DNA of 64,000 nt from Lanius collurio. Lineage: Eukaryota > Chordata > Aves > Passeriformes > Laniidae. Below are positions 13,481 to 26,820 of the stretch, piece after piece (position 1 is the stretch's first letter; each line of letters starts with the position of its first letter). The DNA lies in NCBI GenBank assembly GCA_020086605.1, contig JACBWW010000018.1, positions 15,700,025 to 15,764,024 of the forward strand, read 5' to 3'. Below the pieces are notes generated by a model, which was not told the origin of the DNA, searched no databases, and saw only the letters and a program-made list of their open reading frames with translations. The position numbers and the translations under genes were made by a program.

Positions 13481-14530
13481 GTAAGAAGTGCTGCTTTGCA
13501 TAGCATGAAAATCAACAGCTCTGCCAGAGATGGCCCAGACAGGGACCTGCTGAGCTGGGCACAGCAGGGCTGTGAGGTGGGAGCCAGGGCATTTTGAGAA
13601 GGGAACCCACAAGAGGCCCCCCCATCTTTGATCCTCAGGGAAGTATGAATGTATGTCTCAAACACTTCTGCCATATTTTCAGGTCTTTTTCCCAGGAGAG
13701 GAGCCCCAGTAGTGTGAAGGATTCTGTCTGAAATGTAAATTAAAGGGGTTATTTTAGAATTGTGTGTCCTTCCAGCATTTTGTAGATTCTTTGTGGCCCA
13801 GGAGATGCTTTCATCTCACCTGCTACTTCTTCCCCTAATGTAGCACCGGTGAATAGCTACTAAAAGTAAGAGTTCTTCTTGCTGCTTTTCCTTCTGCCTA
13901 GTATAGACATGGTTATTTGGGAAGGCAGCAGCAGGAAGGTTTCAGAACTTGGAACTGATCTCCTGTGAAAGTCTAATGGTAATGACTGTGTTTCAGCTTC
14001 TGTGTTTGAGGAAGCTGCTCCTGGGATAGCAGCACATCTTTGTATCTTAGGAACTAACCCAGAGAGTTATGCAGACATTATTGTTGTCAGATGTTCCACC
14101 TCACAGAGCACAGAGGATTGAAAGCAATCTTAAATGGTTAAAGACAGAACATCAAGCTTATAAGGAGCCATAAAGAGAGACCATGTTTAAAGTCAAAGCT
14201 GGTTCTGCTTTTTGCTTTCCTTCTCTGAACCTTGCACTGTTGTCTCTGTGGATGCAAATTTTACCCTGTTCTGATGACTATTGGTTACTTAAGGCAAAAG
14301 CAACAGATCTGTTGTAAAAATTTGGTGTTCATCATGGACATATCTCTGTTTGAGCCTCAAAGCAATCTAGAGAGCGTATTTCTTTTGTGCAACACTTGGA
14401 GCTAGACACCATGGTTTGCTTCACACTGCCTGTTTTTCCTGACGAAAAAAATTATATATTTTAGCTAACATATCTCTGTCACTGTGGTCACATGAAATAC
14501 TGATCTACCAGTGTTTTCTGCTACATCCAG

Positions 14531-14621
14531 GGAATGGAAGACATTCTGCGCTGCTTTATCAAAGAAAGAAATGAAGAGATGGTTCGACAGATTGAATATG
14601 TTATCAAGCAACTCAATTCAG
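14531..14621 (+). CDS. ARMC9: ARMC9 coding exon, end of ARM domain
   Basis: The acceptor is ctgctacatccag and the donor gtcaga. It enters in phase 0 and reads [18 protein letters not shown] then [12 protein letters not shown], plus one base. Human ARMC9 has [20 protein letters not shown] in the same place. This is the last well-folded segment before the acidic linker. Confidence 0.96.
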
Positions 14622-15906
14622 GTCAGAACACATGCAGCTATCAGAGCTTTAAACCTGTCACAAATGCCATGAAAAAGCTCTTGTATTTACTTGGCATTGG
14701 AAACCTCAAAGAATGACAATAGTATGATGGTCTGAGAGAGGGTGAATAGGATTTGAAAGTCAAGTATTTCAAAATTTTCTTCATGTTGTAGTAAGAAAGA
14801 AGAAATAAAAGGCTGAGTAAATCTCAAATCCGAAGTTTTGGGACCATGAATAAAATGACCTTGGCTGTTTTCTTTCATACCAGTGATGAGAGACTGCTAC
14901 CAACTGCAAAAATGCAGTGGAAATTTGTACAACAGGATTTAGGGACAAAGTCTGTCTGTGCTCATCTCTTGCTCCTTTGAGGTGTAGCTTTATGTGAAAT
15001 GGCTTATCCTGGATAAGCTCCTGGATGGAGCAGAGACCATCCTTTTTGGAGAGTATGTTGATGGGTCACAGGAGGTGTAGATGCTGTTAATACAGACAGA
15101 GAAGGTGGAATATTTATTCCATTTTCTGTTGCCTGTGACTAAAAGGAAGACTGAAGAAAGAGGAAGCACATAATGAAAATGAGATTAATTCTGGTTGGAT
15201 CTTTCTGTGCAGTAAACATAGAACAAGTTGAACTGCTCTCTGGCTTTTGGAAAGAGAGCACAACCTATCTTACAGTTCTAGCTTGTAAAAGAACAAATAA
15301 AGTATTCAAGCACTATATTGCCACTATATCATATTTGTTCTTCAAGATTATGGAATCTCCTCTTCTACCTGAGAATGTAATTTTAAGAGGTTTTGTCTGA
15401 GTCATTGATGAGTACAAGTTGTGTTTTCAGATTTCCAACATAAGCCTGGCAACTTTTTTTGTGAGGAAATAATTTTGTCCAAAAATTAAAATAAGTATTC
15501 TGCATGAGTACTAATGTTTTATGTACAAAAGCAGTATAATAATAAAGTATTTGTAGGGAGAAATATAATTTCTTATTAAAAAATATTTGAAAAATAGACA
15601 AACTTGCTAGTGCACACACTCATTCAAGTCTTGTCAGTAAATACAGTGAGATGTCACCATGGTTTTTATGAGAAAGTAGCTATTCCAGAATGTTTCTATT
15701 TCTGCAATTTCCCAAAATATGAATTGATTTCAGTGATTTCTAGAATTATTATAGGATCAAATAATTTCAATAGTTGCCCTGAAAAGGAACATGTCTATAT
15801 GAGAAGTAGGTTGTATCTTGCTCTTGTAAAAGTGAGGTGACAATGAGATTCTCTTAAGTTGTACATGTGCAGCTTAACTGACACATTTTGTTTTGCTTCT
15901 TTCCAG

Positions 15907-15965
15907 AAGAGCCTTTCAATGACAGTATTGTGTCTGATGATGAAGAGGAAGAGGAGTATGTGGAA
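15907..15965 (+). CDS. ARMC9: ARMC9 coding exon, acidic linker
   Basis: The acceptor is gcttctttccag and the donor gtaagt. Two bases complete Glu, then 19 codons read EPFNDSIVSDDEEEEEYVE. The human protein has a comparable run of Asp and Glu after its ARM domain (ESDDDEDEDDEE). The exact acidic residues differ, as expected for a disordered linker. It leaves in phase 0 and joins the exon at 20451 across a 4.5-kb intron. Confidence 0.92.
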
Positions 15966-18900
15966 GTAAGTGTAAAGGCTTTCTGTTGCCTTCAAGAAAA
16001 ATCCTTAGCCTTCTAGGAAGAAAATATTTGTGTCGATAAACCAGACTTTGTTTTTTTTAGTGGGTTTTGGTTTTTACTTTTACTTAATTATTCTTGCACT
16101 GACAAGAAAATTGGATTTGTTTCCATTACCTTTTCTTCATTTCTTCTTTAATTTTGGCATTTCACCACCTTTGTGATTAAAAAAAGCAGTTAAAAGAAGG
16201 AAACAAATGAACCAGTATGTTACCAGAATAGTTTATAAACAGGTTGTCACTTTTTCTTAAGGTACCATTATCTATTCAGGATATGACTTTATTTGCGGTT
16301 TAGAAACTTAGGAATATATTTAATAAATTGCTGGAATGTAGGAAATGTAAACAATTATTACAAATAGGGAGTAAGTCCCATGAGCAAATAAAATAGAATA
16401 AGCATGAGAAACTACGTCATAGTAAATATAAGCTGCTTAGCTGTGTATTTCCTCCTCTGCTAATAAGTGCATTTTATTCTAGTATTTCAGCATCTCTTAA
16501 GAAGCTGTTTTCATAGAGCCATGGGTGTAGACAACACAGCATACTTGATCACCTAAATTAACAATCAAAGCAAGATGTAAATCATGTGGAGGAAATGTCA
16601 TACCCAGTCTTCACTGGTGGTGTTGCCATTTCTGCATTGCCATAAATGCACAGTGGGGGCTTGAAAATACAGTGTCAGCAGTTATATGGGAGTTTTATCT
16701 TAAGGAAATCTACCCCATTGCATTTTTATTTTATTGGGAAGCCTTACTTGAGAAATTTAAAAGAACAGCTATGGTAGATGTCCTGGAAACAGTATTTGTG
16801 CCTACTTAGGTGGGTGTAGGTGTGCACATACATTCCTAGCATGTGTTTTGCCCTGAGGAAGTCAGTGACATGGAGAGTTAGTGAACTGCAAAATGTTCTT
16901 TTATTGGAAGTGTTACTGCAGAACAGATTTAGTGAAAACCATGTTTTTAGACAAAATACAAGGATTTTGTCCTGAACCAACAAAGAATAAGACACATAAA
17001 ACTTAGTCATTTGTGTCCATGTTCTAGTAGCTCATTGCACAGTAATGGGAATGACAGTGACTGGGGAAAACCAAGTCTAAAATTTGTCTTGTTACTGCAG
17101 CCTGAGAGAGTGCATTTTCTAGTGCACGTTGAACTGTTGGTGTTTTGAGAACAGATAAAAATGCAAATATCCTGACTGTAACAGGTGTGCTCTCAGCCAC
17201 TGTGAGGTGCAGCACCTTGCAGGACCCAGCCTTTGCCTGGTTGCATTATTTACCCAGTTTTTGTGTTGTGTTGTGTATACCTTTTGTCTTGTGGCACAAT
17301 AGGTGGTGAACTAATCATCCCTTTGCCTAAAATCAGAGCTATGTGGAAATTCTAAGTTTAGTGCTACAAAGAAGTTTTATTTAACAATCAGCTCTCCCCT
17401 ATTTATTCTAAGGAAATACAGTAAACTTTTTTTTTCTAGTAAGATTAGATTATTGAAATTGTTTCACCTCCTGCAGTCCTGAAGTCAGTTTTTAGTAATC
17501 TTCCCACTCCTCCAACCCAAAATCAATGCTTGTCGTGCAAGATGGGCTTCCTGGAGATTACCCATTAAAACTTACCTTTGCTTAAAATGGTACTTGAACA
17601 CCTTTTGACTGGTATTTCAAGGCTTCAAGTGTGAGAATCCAGGGTGATAATACTTTTACATGAATTTCAGTACACTTTTTTGAAGGATAGTGTGTTTGGT
17701 TGGGAAAACGCATAAGTAAGGAACTTCTTCCTGAAAGGTGTGGCACTGAATTGCATGATAATGTTGAACACTTCCATCACTTTACCTGTTCCTGGGAATG
17801 AAAGGAAGGTGAATTCTGTTCAGTCCTACCCCCTGGATATGTTGCTGCTGCTCACCATCATAGACAAGGCTCTAGGTCAAATAATTTTGAAATGCATTTT
17901 TGCCATTGGGCCGTCATGTGATTAAAATGGACTTCTGGCATTTCTTACTACTTGACTTAAAAAATAACAGTGGGCTTTGAAACAGAAGTGTCCAATTCCA
18001 GTTTTTCATTAGCTTCACCATTATATTAAAAAGAAAAGCCAAGTTCAAAACGGTTTTTAGTGTAACATTAATTGCCACACTTTCTGAACCCTTTTTGCTG
18101 CTGGGAACTATGAATGTGTTCTGCTACAAGGACATCTGGTTTCTTAGTCCCTCAGTTTAGAAAATATAGTTTACAAATATCATGGCTGTAATGCATAATG
18201 TTGTTACTTTGTTAAATAAACAAAGATTTGTTGACTCACTACCTCAATGCTTGGAATCCTTTTGTATTTTGGAATTGCAGTGAGTTATTGTTCTCAATGG
18301 TGTTCTGTGATAACATCTGATGTTGTGATCATTTCCAAAACAGAAAGTTTTGGAAAATTTTATCAAAAGTCTTGGTTTTACGTAACCTTTAAACTGCTAC
18401 AGACTGAATGCATTTCAGGATATGCCCATATATTGCCAGTTTTGCCAATTTAGTGACATGCTTTCAGGCTGCTTGCTGATGTTAGAATTTGTTGCTCAAT
18501 ATGTTTATTTATACCTTTATAACTTAAGAAACAACAAAAAGTCACTCTCATGCAGCCTTAGTTTGCAGGTTTTGGTCGAGCTTTTACTGTTTACAAGGGC
18601 ATGCAAATGTTCCCAGTGCTATTATCTTTCATGGGTTTTTTTTGCTTTTATCTGTGTTTAATTTAGAGTTGATGAATTCTCTCCTAGCTTCGAGCAGATC
18701 TTGTGATAATGACAACTTTCTCCTAAACACTGTGGCCAAGATGCAGTTGACTCTGTTAGAGGAAAATTCTGGAATTTCTAAGGGCATCTTACATTCAGAA
18801 ATTTAAGATTCTGTACTGTGTGACTCTGGAGCATATAACCATCTGAAAAATGCCTGTGTGTGTACTGTTATTCAGAAATAAATTGGCTTTTGTGTTTGTC

Positions 18901-20450
18901 TGGTGAGCTTTAAATTAACTAGTGTAGAGCTTAGGATACACTGGCTCCTGGAGTACATACCCAGCCTTGAGATGTCAGCTTTCTGGGGTATGTTGACACC
19001 TACAGTCACAGTGTGTGTTTCCTGGTGCTAAATATTCTCTTGACTGGTCTGTTAAATACTAACTTAATTTATCTTCAGTATTTGATCTTTGCATTCGCTT
19101 TTTATTTGACTTGGACCATCTTGAAAAGATGCTTGTAAAAGTGACTATGTGATATTGTAGCTCTGATTTAAAAGTTTGTTACAAGCTGGAGCTGTGTGAG
19201 GTGACTGTACAGTGATGATTTATCAGACACCCTCTGATCCACTGTCACTCAGCACCTGGCAATAAAATCTGAGAGCTGTGGTGTGAAAATACACTTCAGC
19301 CACAGAGTACATCAAAGGAAAGAGCTTAATCACAGGGCTTCAAGCCATTACATTACAGGGCTTCGCTGCCAACATCTGCTGCAGCCTGGGAGCAGTGGGG
19401 AACAGGGCACCAATTGTGTTATTTCAGCACTGGAGTGATGGCACATCGGGAAAAGTCCTTATTTTGTACAAGGAGACAGAAGAGGGACACTTTCAGGCTC
19501 ACTTACCTGGTAGGTTAAATAATGTCAGGGAGCAGAATTGTCTGCATTAACAAGCCATGTAAAAAAAAAAACCACCAGACCTATTTATAGAGCTCATCTT
19601 TGCAACTTTTTCTGCACCCCCCCATCAAAATATAGTATATTGTGGACTTTGGAGTGTGGTTTCTTGGTGGTGGGGGGGGTTTGTTTTTTGCTTGATGCAG
19701 GTGATCGTTGCCCAGTCTACAAATGTTCATCCTGTTGCCATTATCTGGGTTGTTTTTCACACATACCCAGCTTTCCAGGTAATTAAGAGCTGACTGAGAC
19801 TATTTAAAACTGAGTCTAAATCTCACTACAGTGAAACTGCTTTTCATTTTCCTTGTGCTCTGGAGTTCATCAGAGTCCAGTGGTCATTGTTTTTAATGGA
19901 GTTTATGCCAGGCTCTCTACACAGCTATACAATATACCTTTTTAGAATGATTCCTTTACTTTTTCTCATTTACTGTTTTTCACAGTCATTTACATTTACT
20001 GTCACAACCTATTTCAAAAGCAAAGAATGTTTTCTTCATCTGTAGTGGGTCTGTGTTAGGATATCTTGTGCAGGACAGAAGAATATTTTTTTTAGTGGCA
20101 AAACACAAGCAAAAATACTGTCATGTTCTTGTACTACTGGTTTTGGTTTGCTGGAGGAATCCCTCAAACTTCAAGATTTCCTGGCTTTTTGATATGTAGA
20201 AGCTGCAGAGCTTCAATGAAAGATGAATCACCCATAGTTATTCTAGAAATAGGCACAGGAGAGTGAACTCTTGGTAGTTTTTACTTGAAGTTGGTTACAT
20301 TTGAGGTTTGTGGAATAAAATAAACAGAGGATTGTTGCCTTGTTGTATGATATTTTTATCCTAAGATGTTGATTCCAGGCTTTTTGTACCAGCCCCATAT
20401 TACCAGCTTTAAAGCTTCCTTGCACACCTCAGTTTCTTGTTGCCTTGTAG
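15966..20450. other. ARMC9 intron, no gene seen
   Basis: This is a 4.5-kb GT-AG intron, mostly AT-rich. It has a G-run with T-run (about 19664-19690) but no element I can name. Confidence 0.7.
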
Positions 20451-20555
20451 GAGGACCGTGACATCCTGGAGCCTGATCTGGACAAAGATGAGGTTTTGAT
20501 GCCTCAGCTGGGGGAGCTTTCAGGAGAGAAGCTGCTAACAACCGAGTATTTGGGA
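20451..20555 (+). CDS. ARMC9: ARMC9 coding exon, conserved acidic motif
   Basis: This exon has 35 codons, phase 0 at both ends. The acceptor is cttgttgccttgtag and the donor gtaagt. It reads [19 protein letters not shown] followed by [16 protein letters not shown]. Human ARMC9 keeps [19 protein letters not shown] and KLLTTEYLG, so this is a conserved short motif within the otherwise variable C-terminal half. Confidence 0.96.
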
Positions 20556-21690
20556 GTAAGTACCACTCCTTAGAATCTTGAAATAAATTAATTGCCTGGA
20601 TTAAGTGTTTCGTTTCAGTAGTTTCACCACTTTCTTCAATTTGTTGCTTGAAGAAGCAAGTGCCACCTGCAGAACAGTCTGAATCTTTCACGGTCTGTGT
20701 ATGAGCTGCTGCTCAGGAGAAGCAGAGGCAGTGTGAGAAAGGAGCTACCCTTTCACAGGGGGTGGTCAGGCTGTAGCTTAATAATCAGCTACAGGCAGCC
20801 TTAGGGTTCTAGTGCTACACCAGTGACTCTGTGAGGACACAAAGCAAAGTGCTGAGCAGGTTAATACTGGAACATTCTACTGGTCTGAAATTATTTTAGA
20901 AAAAAAAGAAAAGTTGAAAAGTCAACTGCTCCTGCAGGCGTTGTGCCGGATCAAGTATTGTCTGTCTTACTTCAAGCAGCAAAAAGCTATTAAGTAAAAA
21001 AGCATAAAGTTTGTATGAATGCCATTTAGTGTGCTGTGACTAATTTGAGGTACTCAGAGGGCTGGAGCACCTCTCCTGTGAAAGCAGGCTTAGAGAGTTG
21101 GGTTATTCAGCCTGGAGAAGGCTCCAGGGAGACCTTACTGTGGATTTTGAGTCCTAAAAAGGACTATAAGAAAGCTGGAGAGGAGCTTTTTCACAAGAGC
21201 ATTTAGTGATAGGACAAGGGTGAATGGCTTCAAACTGAAAGAGAGTAGGCTAGATTAGATATAAGGAAAAAAATTCTTCCCTGTGAGGGTGGTGACGCAC
21301 TGGCACTGGTTTCCCAGAGAAACTGTGGCTGCCCCATGTTTGAGGCCAGGTTGGATGAGGCTTGGAGCAACCTGATGTAGTGGAAGGTGTCCCTGCCCAT
21401 GGCAGGAGGGTTGGAACTGGATGGTCTTTAAGAACCTTTCCAACCCAACCCTTTCTGTTGTAAATGTGACTGTATGCCTTCTGTATTCGAGAGTCCAGAA
21501 TCCTGATGATGGAATAGTGATGTGGGAGAAGATATCATAGAAAAGCCCACAGTGATTCCAGGCAGTTTTATTCAGTGACACCAGAATGCAATTTAGTTTC
21601 TACTGCAATGTTTCAATAACATTTTCTCTATGGCTTCAGATACCTGTTTTTCCACTGCATTATTTTTTTTCTTCATTTTCTGTGTATCAG
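20556..21690. other. ARMC9 intron containing a CR1 fragment
   Basis: This is a 1.1-kb GT-AG intron. Its second half is the CR1 LINE fragment listed separately. The rest holds nothing recognisable. Confidence 0.8.
21045..21470 (+). mobile_element. CR1 LINE, truncated 3' end
   Basis: The segment shows the familiar order of the avian CR1 3' end: a block starting gggctggagcacctctcctg, then ttcagcctggagaaggctcc, then tagtgataggacaaggg, then attcttccctgtgagggtgg, then gtgtccctgcccatggcagg and finally ccaacccaaccctttctg. It is in the same orientation as ARMC9. It is 5'-truncated, as nearly all CR1 copies are, and has small deletions, so it is an old copy. The expected octamer-like tail repeat at the 3' end is not clear. 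Confidence 0.9.
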
Positions 21691-21806
21691 ATAATGACTC
21701 ACACTCCAAAAACTAAGAAGAAGCAATTTGCTGGTGTCCATCAGACTACAGATGAGCTTGTCCAGAGACCTGTGACACCAGGTTATCACAGAGCTGCGTA
21801 TCTAAT
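21691..21806 (+). CDS. ARMC9: ARMC9 coding exon, C-terminal region
   Basis: The acceptor is ttttctgtgtatcag and the donor gtaagt. It has 38 codons plus two bases of a Met codon. It reads IMTHTPKTKKKQFAGVHQ, then a segment containing the conserved LVQRPVTPGYHR and ending AAYL. Human ARMC9 has IMTNTGKTRRKG and LQRPVTPGGHRNGY. The lysine-rich start and the RPVTPG motif are the recognisable parts. Confidence 0.95.
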
Positions 21807-24800
21807 GTAAGTCCAAACAAATGAGACCAAGTTGGATTTTTTAAGCTTTTTTAAAAAGCATAACAACAACAAAGAAAAGAAACCCACAACAGTGCCTAAT
21901 AACTAAACCTTCCCTACCTAAACCTGCATTGCCATTGTCATTCATTAAGGATCATTTCAGAAAAAGGAGCGGAATGTTGCAGGCAGAGAAAGGTCCATTG
22001 GCTGAGGTCACATACTTGAAATAGTTGAATAAATATTTACGGATCAGGTTGATTTAAATTTGCATTATATCCACATGTTCTTGCATCTTCTTGTATATAT
22101 TCCATTGGAAAGTTGTACAAAGCATCCACAATGCTCCAGTTCACCAGCACCAAAGGATATTGCTCTGGGGAGGTTTGATAGCCACCCATAAGAGGACAGA
22201 TGAAAAAGAAAACAAGAAAGATAAAAATCTTGTTATGTTGGGTTTTCCTGCTTTGGAAGAAATACGTTTTCCATCAGAAGCATGTGTGACACTTTGCTCT
22301 TGGTGTGATTTGGGTCAGAGTAGCAGGCATATTATAAATGGAATAAAGGAGTGTTACAGTGTAGAGCTCCTTGAGTATTCTCTGCCTTCTGTTAGAGCAA
22401 GTACATCTTAATTTCTGAGATGACATTTGTCCTGTTCACTGTCCTGACTGAGGAAGTAAAATACCAATGAGATCCCAAATTTAAATGATTCTTTTACTTT
22501 CAGTTGCATCGTTTTGGATTGGATCAAGCCTGAGTAGCTCTGATACAGGCATGTTTATTGTGAGATTTTAATGTTTTCATTTCCCTGGATACTTAATCTG
22601 AAAGACTACAAGACTAACAAAGTATGAGAATAGTACTCAAAACTCACAGGATTGGTATAGGCAAGTATGTTAGAATGAATGGTAACCTGAAACACAACAG
22701 TGTAGTGAAATTACAGGTGGTTCTTCGAACACATCAGTCCTGAAGATTGTTTCATGTCATCCCCTGCCACTCTTTGCTTTCCTGTTCATATTTTCAATTT
22801 CTTAACATACATTTCTTCCTCATTTTAATGTGGAAAATGGGTACAGAAGACAGGGAGGACTGTTTTGGGCTGTAGTTGCACAGATGTAGTTGACTCTGAG
22901 TGAAGTCTGTTGTTTTGGACAAGAAGTGATCGCAGCTTTATCTTGCCTCCCACTGTCTCATGCTGGCATTAACATTCCTACAAGCAAGTGAGCTGACTGA
23001 GAGCCCTCCTGAGTCATCCAAATACACCTTTTTGGCAGGTGTACCATTCATATGGGATTATACCTATCACATTACCAGGGTGTTAGAACAGACAAGTGTA
23101 ACATATCAGATCTGGGCATGGACAAAGCCCCAGAAGACATTTATTTTTTTAAAAAGCAGGATGAAGGAAACACACTTCTGAAGCAGAAGAATTTTCGGGT
23201 ATCCCAGGGCAGAATTTGCCTTGCAATCTTAATTTTTATTTCTGTGTACTGGCCTGAATGAAATGGCATTTGTTTGAACATGGCACTTACTTTATCTGCC
23301 TGAATGTGGATTTGGAGTTCTGGATTTGTGTCCCTTCTTACAGTGGCCAACTTTTTGCAAGACCTCTCCCTATATATATATTAAATGTGTGTGTTTGTGT
23401 GTCAGGAGAAAGCAGCAACTAATTAATATATTAGCTCTTATTAGTAAAATAGTGATTATCTAATCATTTTCATGCAGTTCTCTAAAAGAACTGCAGGCCT
23501 TAAAAATCTAGACTGGCTAATATATGACTAAACATACATTGCCACTTTACTGTGGGGTCAGTGTTAAAGGTCCCAGTTCCTCTGCACAGAGCTGGACTGG
23601 TTGTGTGGAACTGGCTGTTAGGGCAGTGTTACAGTCTGTTTTTTAGTTATTAGAAATGCCTCTGCCCCAATTAAGGTGCTAAAGAGACCATATGCCAAAA
23701 TCAATAGTATGGATTTTATTTGATAGTAAATATGAGAGAAAGAGAGAGAAAAAGGAAGAGAAAGAAACAGAAAAGAGGTGGGAGTACAGAAAGAGAGTGA
23801 CAGAAACAGATTAAAGAAAATATCACCACTCTGTGGATCCCAAGGATGTTCTATTGAGCCTCTCCAGCTCAGGTCTTCTGGGTGGTGAGGGTTCCCTGAA
23901 AAGCACAGAATCCAATGGATTAACATACACTCGGGGAATGCCCAGATATCTCCTCCCCCTGGGTGTGGGGCCAGTTTGACACAGTCTCTTGCAGCAGACT
24001 CTGGATCTGCTGCATCACATTGCATCACGTGCAGTGCTGTGGTGCAAGGCCTCAGGAATGAGTCTGGAGAGCACAATGGGGGGTCTTTGATGGATTATGA
24101 CACCCCCTCAGCTGCCTCCCACATCAGTGTCCCGTGGATGTGGCCTGTGGGGTTGGAGGTTTCCCAGCTGGGCCAGTTTGTGTAAGGGAGAATGGATGTT
24201 CACTGCTTCTGACCAAAGGTTACACCACAAACCCAAAACCTCCTCCTCCCCCCTTGATTGTGGGGGAGTCTGTGTAAACCTGGCCTCTGTGGGCTGTGGT
24301 CTCCCCCACCCCAAACCCAGCCAGGGATAATTCTCTGCTGCATTTGGCTTTCTTGTGGATGCATTTGTTTCCCTCAGCCTTGTTTACTTCTCCCTAGACC
24401 TGAGACGATTGAACAGTAGTGTCCCCTTTATCTTATCTAGGTGGCTTAACTCACAGTCCAAAGTTCCAGTCAAGCATCTTCCAGGAGGGGTGGGCTTCTG
24501 TGGTTGTAGCTTCTTTATACAGTTTTTACCATAATGGGCAAAACTCCTTCCTAACAGTGTTTAAGGCATGAACCATTTCAGTCCCTGACAGACAGCCTTA
24601 CAACCTTATAGATAGTATATTTTCAGGAATAAACTGTCATTACCACTGGGGTGTTCTGAGCATTACTTTCTTGCTTTATAAGTGGAGAGAAAACCAAGCT
24701 TGTGAAAATGAAGCGACTTTCGTATGGGAAGTAAAAAAAAATGATGTTAAACCCGTGGGAATGGCTTTTATTTCCTGGTGTCATGTACTGCACTGCAATT

Positions 24801-26820
24801 CTTGCATCAGAAATAATCTCTGGAAGCAATTGCTGCCTCTCTTTAGCACCATGTACCCAGGCAGGGTGTTTGCTTAAGTGTCCCGGGATCCTGGAGTGAC
24901 GCGAGTTTCATATTTTGGCACAACTTGAATCTTCTCAGTTGTGCAGCTTGTGCCTCTACAAGATGGCTTCACGTCACTGCTGGATACAAATTAAAAACAC
25001 ATTTCCATCATGCTGGTCCTGGTAGCTCTTGGTCTAAGAGAAGTGTTAGTTTGATGGTGTGAAGGAGCCTTTACAGATTGCCTCGCTATGCAAACTTCAG
25101 AGGAGAAACGTAAACAGCAGCAATCGAACACTGTGAAAATATGTGAAAATTAATTTCCCTCCTGCTCTGCCCAAATGGTAGAAATAATATGAATGCTTGG
25201 TGCTCCCATGTTTTAAGCAGGAAACAAGCGGTGCCTCCCTGAATGAGAAGTTTGTCCTTTGTATCTAACTAATTTGTGTGCAGGAAACTGCAGTGAGTAA
25301 ATGAACACATTCTTGAACTACATTTTGCAGCAGAAAAGGACAAGCTTTGATGGCATTTATGCTCTTCTAATTTTAGTACAAATTCATTTACTAAAATAAG
25401 GAAACACTCGCTTGGAAATTATTGCAAGAGGAAGACAATAAAAGCTGAGCTAACTTAATTTGAAAGTAGTATCTGAACTGGATGTATTCCGTGCTTTAAA
25501 TAATTTAAGTGGCTTGTATCACATGAAATGTCATGAAAAATGTTAGACACTTTTGCCCTGGATACAGCTTGTCTACGGGATACAATCCAGGACAATTCAT
25601 CTGAATTATCTGAAGTCTCGTATTCAACAGGGTGGTTAAACTATATAAAATTTTTCTTAAATGCTTTCATTCAAAATTGAAGTGAATATAACTTATTTGA
25701 AGTTCTTCATGTGAGACCCAATGTAATATATTCCATTTAAAAACGTGAAAGAGGAAGCAGATGATGAGATACTATAACATATCTCTTTGAGTTGGTGGTT
25801 CATACCTCCAAAAGGAGGGGGGGAGTGGAGATCTCTGGTGCTGAATAGAAGTATTCACACAGAAAATTAATGCAGAATAGCCACTGCACATGTAGCAGCC
25901 ATTCCATGCTAATTTTTGTATGACTTCCCAGTGCAGACAAGGCTCTAGTTACTTCAGATGAATTGTCATGGGATCCCTGCATGGACAAGCTCTTGCTGTA
26001 TGGAGCTGAGGGAGTCAGGAAATACTGGAAAGCTGCCTTCTTTTTCTTTTTTTTCATTTTTCCCTCCTTCTTTAAAGACTGGCTGGCTGAGATCACTCAG
26101 GGAGGCCTAAACTACTTAATATTCTGCTAGCTATTTCCTTAGAAACTGATTTAGCTGTGAAATCATTAACTGCCTCCTTGGACTGTATCCTTTTTACTAG
26201 AAATACTGATATTGGGCAGGGAAACTTTCCAGGTCTGCCAACTTCTTTTCACCCATTTTTCACACCCCTCTCACTTTTGCTGTGTTTTATTGCTTACTAC
26301 TAAGCAATGGTGTCCCTGTCCTGTCCTTCAACTGCTTCAGTCTCCCATTGATCCACTTCACTTGTGAAATCAAGAGTTCTATTTGTTGCCTATTTTGTTT
26401 AAATTTGTATTGCATATTGCTCTTTAAAGTGAAATCCTTGTAATATTCAGAAACAAATCTTAAATCCTTGAAAAAGCTAAGTATTGAAGACCTCTCAGGC
26501 CCATTTATGCAGTCTTTTTCTTTAAGTGTCATGGTGGTATTTTTGGTCTTCAGACTGCAGGGAGTTATGATTTACTTTCCTCGGCCCTTTTATTGCAGTA
26601 GGAAAAAATGTTAATTTCAAATAGGTCTGATGTCAGCTGGTTTGAGGGAGCTACAATCAAGCAAGTTAAATTATGTCCTTAGTACTGGTTTTCAATATGA
26701 AATACAAAATAATTTCAATGTGTACTATCTCATTACAGGCAATTAGAAGAAATTAGAATTTACTGTGATGCAACTTTTTATACTGTAAGCATTCACCCTT
26801 CATTCTCCTTTCTCTTCCAG
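21807..26820. other. ARMC9 intron with LTR-like element and possible conserved stretch
   Basis: This is a 5-kb GT-AG intron. An antisense LTR-like element occupies about 23627-24590. The part around 25080-25650 is AT-rich, repeat-free and keeps several CpGs (see findings). No coding exon was seen. Confidence 0.65.
23627..24590 (-). mobile_element. Candidate solo LTR (endogenous retrovirus-like), antisense
   Basis: On the minus strand the block starts TGTCAGGGACTG and ends GACTGTAACA, so it has TG...CA ends. It carries a TATAAAG near its start (plus 24513-24519) and an AATAAA near its end (plus 23715-23720). A purine-rich stretch lies at plus 23724-23800. The flanks GGCAG and GACAG (23622-23626 and 24591-24595) could be a 5-bp target duplication with one mismatch. 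There is no internal coding region, so it would be a solo LTR. The TATA-to-AATAAA distance of about 800 bp is long for an LTR, which lowers confidence. It could be a composite. Confidence 0.45.

Larger units (their letters stand above)
4208..15906. other. ARMC9 introns between the nine exons up to 15906
   Basis: The spaces between the exons at 4173, 5385, 6429, 7782, 8742, 10383, 11326, 13406, 14531 and 15907 are 0.8-2.0 kb introns. They are AT-rich with short T and A runs. All internal introns here have GT-AG ends, and none has a U12-type donor. I recognise no gene or mobile element in them. Confidence 0.75.

Noticed and set aside
23618..24076. 152-codon minus-strand open frame
   Set aside because: It lies inside the LTR-like element and shows no retroviral domain.
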